A stretch of 64,000 nucleotides of DNA from JACPUX01 sp964517465 (lineage in GTDB: Bacteria > Pseudomonadota > Gammaproteobacteria > Burkholderiales > Casimicrobiaceae), in contig CAZFEK010000006.1 of assembly GCA_964517465.1 (NCBI GenBank), forward strand, positions 1 through 64,000, read 5' to 3'. The translations under genes and the position numbers were made by a program. Positions 62,201-64,000 of the stretch are shown here, in pieces. The notes beneath the pieces are model-generated. The model was not told the DNA's origin. It saw only the letters and a list, made by a program, of their open reading frames with translations, and did not search any database. Position 1 is the stretch's first letter. Each line of letters begins with the position of its first letter.

Positions 62201-62533
62201 GGCATGGGCGTGCCGGTGGTGACGCTTTGCGGCCGGCGCCATGGCGAGCGGGTTGGCACCAGCATCCTCTCCTATTTGGGCGTGACCGACCTGATCGCGC
62301 AGACCGGACCGGAATATGTAGACTTGGTCTGCCGGCTAGCTGAGGAACCAAATTTCCTGGCGCAGGTGCGGGCTCGAATCCGCGCCGGACTTGAGAAGTC
62401 GGTGTTCTCCGGTGTTGCGGCGCATGTGCGCAATCTTGAAGCCGCATACGAAGTCGCGATTCGACACGGCAAGGTCCGGTATGGGGAGGAAGACGGAAAG
62501 GCAAGCGGAAATGGTCGAACATCTGCTGGCTGA
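59201..62533 (+). CDS. Giant TPR-GT41 (SPINDLY/OGT-like) glycosyltransferase
   Basis: A 1110-residue protein. An N-terminal TPR-like array (residues 1-130) is followed by a middle domain (about 180-400) of unclear type. A second TPR array of four or more repeats spans about 405-645 (AWFNLGLVAQERGDDEIALD, AFYNLGALHQQRNAHERAAN). The GT41 catalytic domain runs from about 725: RVGYLSGDVRDQVMGKMIHQ, then DLLVDCSTHTRGARQAILAA, FVTLLKLSRRCLKLWREILE with the UDP-binding Lys, VFVPQGRDEMENQARYHLVD and LDPMPFGGANGTIEALGMGV. The His of the usual GHF/DHP-type segment is not evident in the first GT41 motif. Start GTG at 59201. It carries an 11-G tract and overlaps the next gene by 23 bp. Confidence 0.85.
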   Translation: MSNYHTLLREAERLSGERRPTDALLLLLQAVRINRHGVEAQCALAETWEHLGRADQAIATWREALRWHSLPRIQAALARLLWQGGEAKSASSMVSAALAQDPGHVDALLLWAEMLRVHGRDQEMRLTLIKAGDSVAIPPVSWRELDEGLRRCGEIELADKLFLRLQANLPSSVGKLLAGLSLPEGAYDPATRAVWIEEAMLREDWSEAELNEALWRLDQRADVALLGRSLGRRYRDVVARRLHRQGGLHWPKRCAGEMPRVGVVQSTWKERAADGMEPLLLAASRGQVSLRGYAVDEKAPETTQTGSVVVAGLGHLAPVQAARWLAEEDCDVLLVREEACSARLAEILAHHPAMKVLSWGAVAPAVAWLTDGAYTHGDAAVDGLLGLLASADSGRPQGTWTATELRSRWQTAVQWHQAGEVVAADQAYTAILAEQGAVPRVLHLRGALRRDQGSARAALSDFHAAFNVAPSYVDPALAQIELLTELGAHRDAAEFAFQVLHLVEDDPRLWRAGGGAARKARRLEEAQQALQQAAILAPGDASAWFNLGLVAQERGDDEIALDALQKAALLDPTTPEAFYNLGALHQQRNAHERAANCYEQAIRLKPDDARAYKNLGEMRFASGNYPAWLASFQRFEQHCPGSFSLVGYALEACQFMGDWNRLDYYLNGLQKQRFQPRDATELVDGLEELLYLLLFFDFEPPDMGRFYRTYAEAAAKVYGAPRTLPPERRPGRWRVGYLSGDVRDQVMGKMIHQWLLHHDRERFEVFLFATRPAEGNWGERISVAAEHFEDLSRQDDPAAIERILEADLDLLVDCSTHTRGARQAILAAKPARVQITSIASAGCLGLSTIDFKLTDSVADLPESQEHQVEPFLAMAGCVYPFRHIEAAATHGYHRDRLGIGTDAVVLGAFVTLLKLSRRCLKLWREILECVPRAVIALSPVNPGQRDAYVRVFQSAGIDSGRLVFVPQGRDEMENQARYHLVDIVLDPMPFGGANGTIEALGMGVPVVTLCGRRHGERVGTSILSYLGVTDLIAQTGPEYVDLVCRLAEEPNFLAQVRARIRAGLEKSVFSGVAAHVRNLEAAYEVAIRHGKVRYGEEDGKASGNGRTSAG
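60736..60746 (+). repeat. Homopolymeric G11 tract within the giant GT41 gene
   Basis: Eleven consecutive G lie in the coding sequence, translated as part of RLWRAGGGAARKARRL in a TPR repeat. With 11 G the downstream frame is intact. A gain or loss of one G would truncate the protein before its catalytic domain, the arrangement found in phase-variable genes. Confidence 0.9.
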
Positions 62534-64000
62534 AGCGCAGCGCTTCTTTCAGCAGGGCCGATTGGAACCGGCGCTAAACGCCCTGCGGCTGGCGATCAAA
62601 AAAGCGCCTCGAGAGGGTCGCGCCTACTACCTTCTGGCCGCGGTCGAGCGCGAGGCAGGGCAAAGAGCGGACGCGCTCGTCCATGCGCGCAAAGCGGTCG
62701 AGCTGTTGCCCAAAGACCCCGGCGCGCGCTACCAACTGGCGCAGGCGCTGGAAGACTCGGGCCAGGTTCCCGCCGCGATCGAGGAGCTGCGCACGGCACT
62801 TGTGTTACTGCCGCGCTTCCCCGAGGCGCATCATTATCTTGGTCTGCTTCTCGCCGATACCGGGCAAAATGCGCCGGCATTGGAGGCGTTCAGCACAGCG
62901 CTGCGGTGTCGCCCGGCATACCCGCGCGCTTGGCACAACTTCGGTAGCCTGCTGCGCGACCTGGGACGTAGCGCAGAGGCTGAGCGCGCTTTTCGTGAGG
63001 CGATTCGGCTTCAGCCCGACTATGCCTTGGCACACGCGAGTTTGGGGCTTTTGCTGCGTGATTCAGGTCGCCGGCAGGAGGCCATTGCCTCCCTGCGGAG
63101 GTCTTTCACTTTCCAACCCATGCGCATCGAAACCGTGCTGGCACTGGGCAACTTGCTTCGTATCGAGGGCGAGTTTGATGAAGCCCTGACGGTTTATCGC
63201 TCCGGGCTTGATCTGGACCGCAAGGGCGAAGCGCGAGTGCGCATGGCATTGGCTTTTGGTCTTGCCGAGCGCGGTGATGTAGCCGAGGCCAAAGAAGTGT
63301 ATCGAGGCGCCTTTGAGCGCACCAACGGAAATCTGCGTGCGGCGATGGGGGAAGCGTTGACGCTGCCGCCGGTTTACCGTGATCGTGCCCAGATCGAGGC
63401 GGTGCGCCAGGAGTTTCACCGCGGATTGGATTCACTGCGTCAGCGGGCTGCGCAGTGGTCCCGTCTGCGACGCGACGAGTTGCTGCACATGCTGCAATGG
63501 AGCAACTTTTATCTTGCATACCAAGGTTACAATGATCGACCACTGCAAGAGCAGTATTCGACCTTCGTCCACGACTTGCTGGAAACCACCGTTCCGGAAT
63601 GGCTGCGTCCGCCGGAGGTACGACCAGGGACGCGGAACAAGCCGCGCATTGGTTTCATTTCGAGTTTCTTTACCGATAGCACGGTCGGGCATTACTTCAA
63701 GCGCTGGGTGACCGAGCTTGATTCGCACCGCTTTGAGGTCTTCGTCTATCACCTCCGAACGGGAAGCAATTTGATCTCCGAGGAAATCGCGTCGAGGGCC
63801 AGCGTCTTTCGATCTCTTGGCAGCAAGCCGATTGAGGAGGTCGTCACCGTCGTACGCAATGACGAACTTGACGTGCTGATCTACCCAGAGCTAGGCATGG
63901 ATAGCGCCTGCTTCTTGCTTGCTGCCCTGCGCCTTGCGCGCGTGCAGGCGATGGCCTGGGGGCATCCCGTAACCAGCGGGCATGCAAGCATCGACTATTG
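62511..64000 (+). CDS. TPR-GT41 (SPINDLY/OGT-like) glycosyltransferase, 3' end outside window
   Basis: The frame is open from the ATG at 62511 to the right edge (about 496 codons). It begins MVEHLLAEAQRFFQQGRLEP and continues as eight or more TPR repeats to about residue 260 (for example AWHNFGSLLRDLGRSAEAER, AHASLGLLLRDSGRRQEAIA). A GT41 domain follows with PRIGFISSFFTDSTVGHYFK near 378, DVLIYPELGMDSACFLLAAL and QAMAWGHPVTSGHASIDY at the window end, all characteristic of SPINDLY/OGT enzymes. It overlaps the preceding paralogue by 23 bp and is probably cotranscribed with it. The UDP-binding C-terminal half is not visible. Confidence 0.87.
   Translation, partial: MVEHLLAEAQRFFQQGRLEPALNALRLAIKKAPREGRAYYLLAAVEREAGQRADALVHARKAVELLPKDPGARYQLAQALEDSGQVPAAIEELRTALVLLPRFPEAHHYLGLLLADTGQNAPALEAFSTALRCRPAYPRAWHNFGSLLRDLGRSAEAERAFREAIRLQPDYALAHASLGLLLRDSGRRQEAIASLRRSFTFQPMRIETVLALGNLLRIEGEFDEALTVYRSGLDLDRKGEARVRMALAFGLAERGDVAEAKEVYRGAFERTNGNLRAAMGEALTLPPVYRDRAQIEAVRQEFHRGLDSLRQRAAQWSRLRRDELLHMLQWSNFYLAYQGYNDRPLQEQYSTFVHDLLETTVPEWLRPPEVRPGTRNKPRIGFISSFFTDSTVGHYFKRWVTELDSHRFEVFVYHLRTGSNLISEEIASRASVFRSLGSKPIEEVVTVVRNDELDVLIYPELGMDSACFLLAALRLARVQAMAWGHPVTSGHASIDY

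Noticed and set aside
1..64000. Search for insertion sequences, integrases, phage genes, tRNA and rRNA
   Set aside because: No transposase, integrase or structural RNA was recognised on either strand; a tRNA covariance search would be needed to exclude a short one fully.

Overview
The window looks like a chromosomal stretch of a high-GC, Gram-negative bacterium, most likely a betaproteobacterium. Supporting signs are the bioB-F-H-C-D gene order, the rubredoxin / thiD / thiE / hemL neighbourhood, a complete type II secretion operon, an IPTL-CTERM surface protein and many GTG/TTG starts. I saw no rRNA, tRNA, CRISPR array, transposase or integrase. Species cannot be settled from the sequence alone.

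Layout. 1-1.8 kb: the 3' end of a repetitive IPTL-CTERM surface protein. 2-5.9 kb: a small VOC-fold protein and two convergent diguanylate cyclases (PAS-PAS-GGDEF and TPR-GGDEF), the second following trmL and a comF-like gene. 7.2-11.8 kb: biotin operon bioBFHCD, running into an orphan CoxB-like membrane hairpin, heme O synthase and a SCO copper chaperone (to 13.6 kb). 13.8-23.1 kb: four large exported proteins that share one right-handed beta-helix module, in two cases fused to fibronectin-type domains and in one also to a BNR beta-propeller. 23.2-27.1 kb: an A2-type cytochrome c oxidase operon (ctaE-sco-ctaC-ctaD on the minus strand), divergent from a diheme cytochrome c4. 28-33.6 kb: a CgeB-like glycosyltransferase, glyoxalase I, rubredoxin, thiD, thiE, a GT2-TPR fusion and hemL. 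33.7-46.2 kb: a type II secretion operon, gspE-F-[TPR-GT41]-G-H-I-J-K-L-M-C-D, with an O-GlcNAc-transferase-like gene inserted after gspF. 46.4-51.6 kb: a lipoprotein, a probably well-expressed exported protein of unknown function with its own promoter, palindrome and terminator, a Cys-containing Ig-like secreted protein and a parvulin foldase. 51.7-64 kb: an ABC-dependent glycan export locus with Wzm, Wzt carrying a cargo-binding domain, two tandem LPLAT-like acyltransferases, a coiled-coil methyltransferase, a GT2-GT4 fusion and two tandem giant TPR-GT41 genes. The second of these runs off the right edge.

How the parts may fit together (inference). The window is rich in cell-surface biology: secreted Ser/Thr/Gly-rich beta-helix and Fn3 proteins, a T2SS that could export them, and at least six glycosyltransferase genes. 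Three of these are of the SPINDLY/OGT type that glycosylates proteins, and one sits inside the T2SS operon. The glycan locus at the right end resembles O-antigen systems in which a methyltransferase caps the chain and Wzt recognises the cap. One giant OGT gene carries an 11-G tract in its coding sequence, which could make it phase-variable. The most original candidates are the OGT inside the T2SS operon, the Wzm/Wzt/tandem-LPLAT/coiled-coil-methyltransferase/giant-OGT locus, and the modular beta-helix family.
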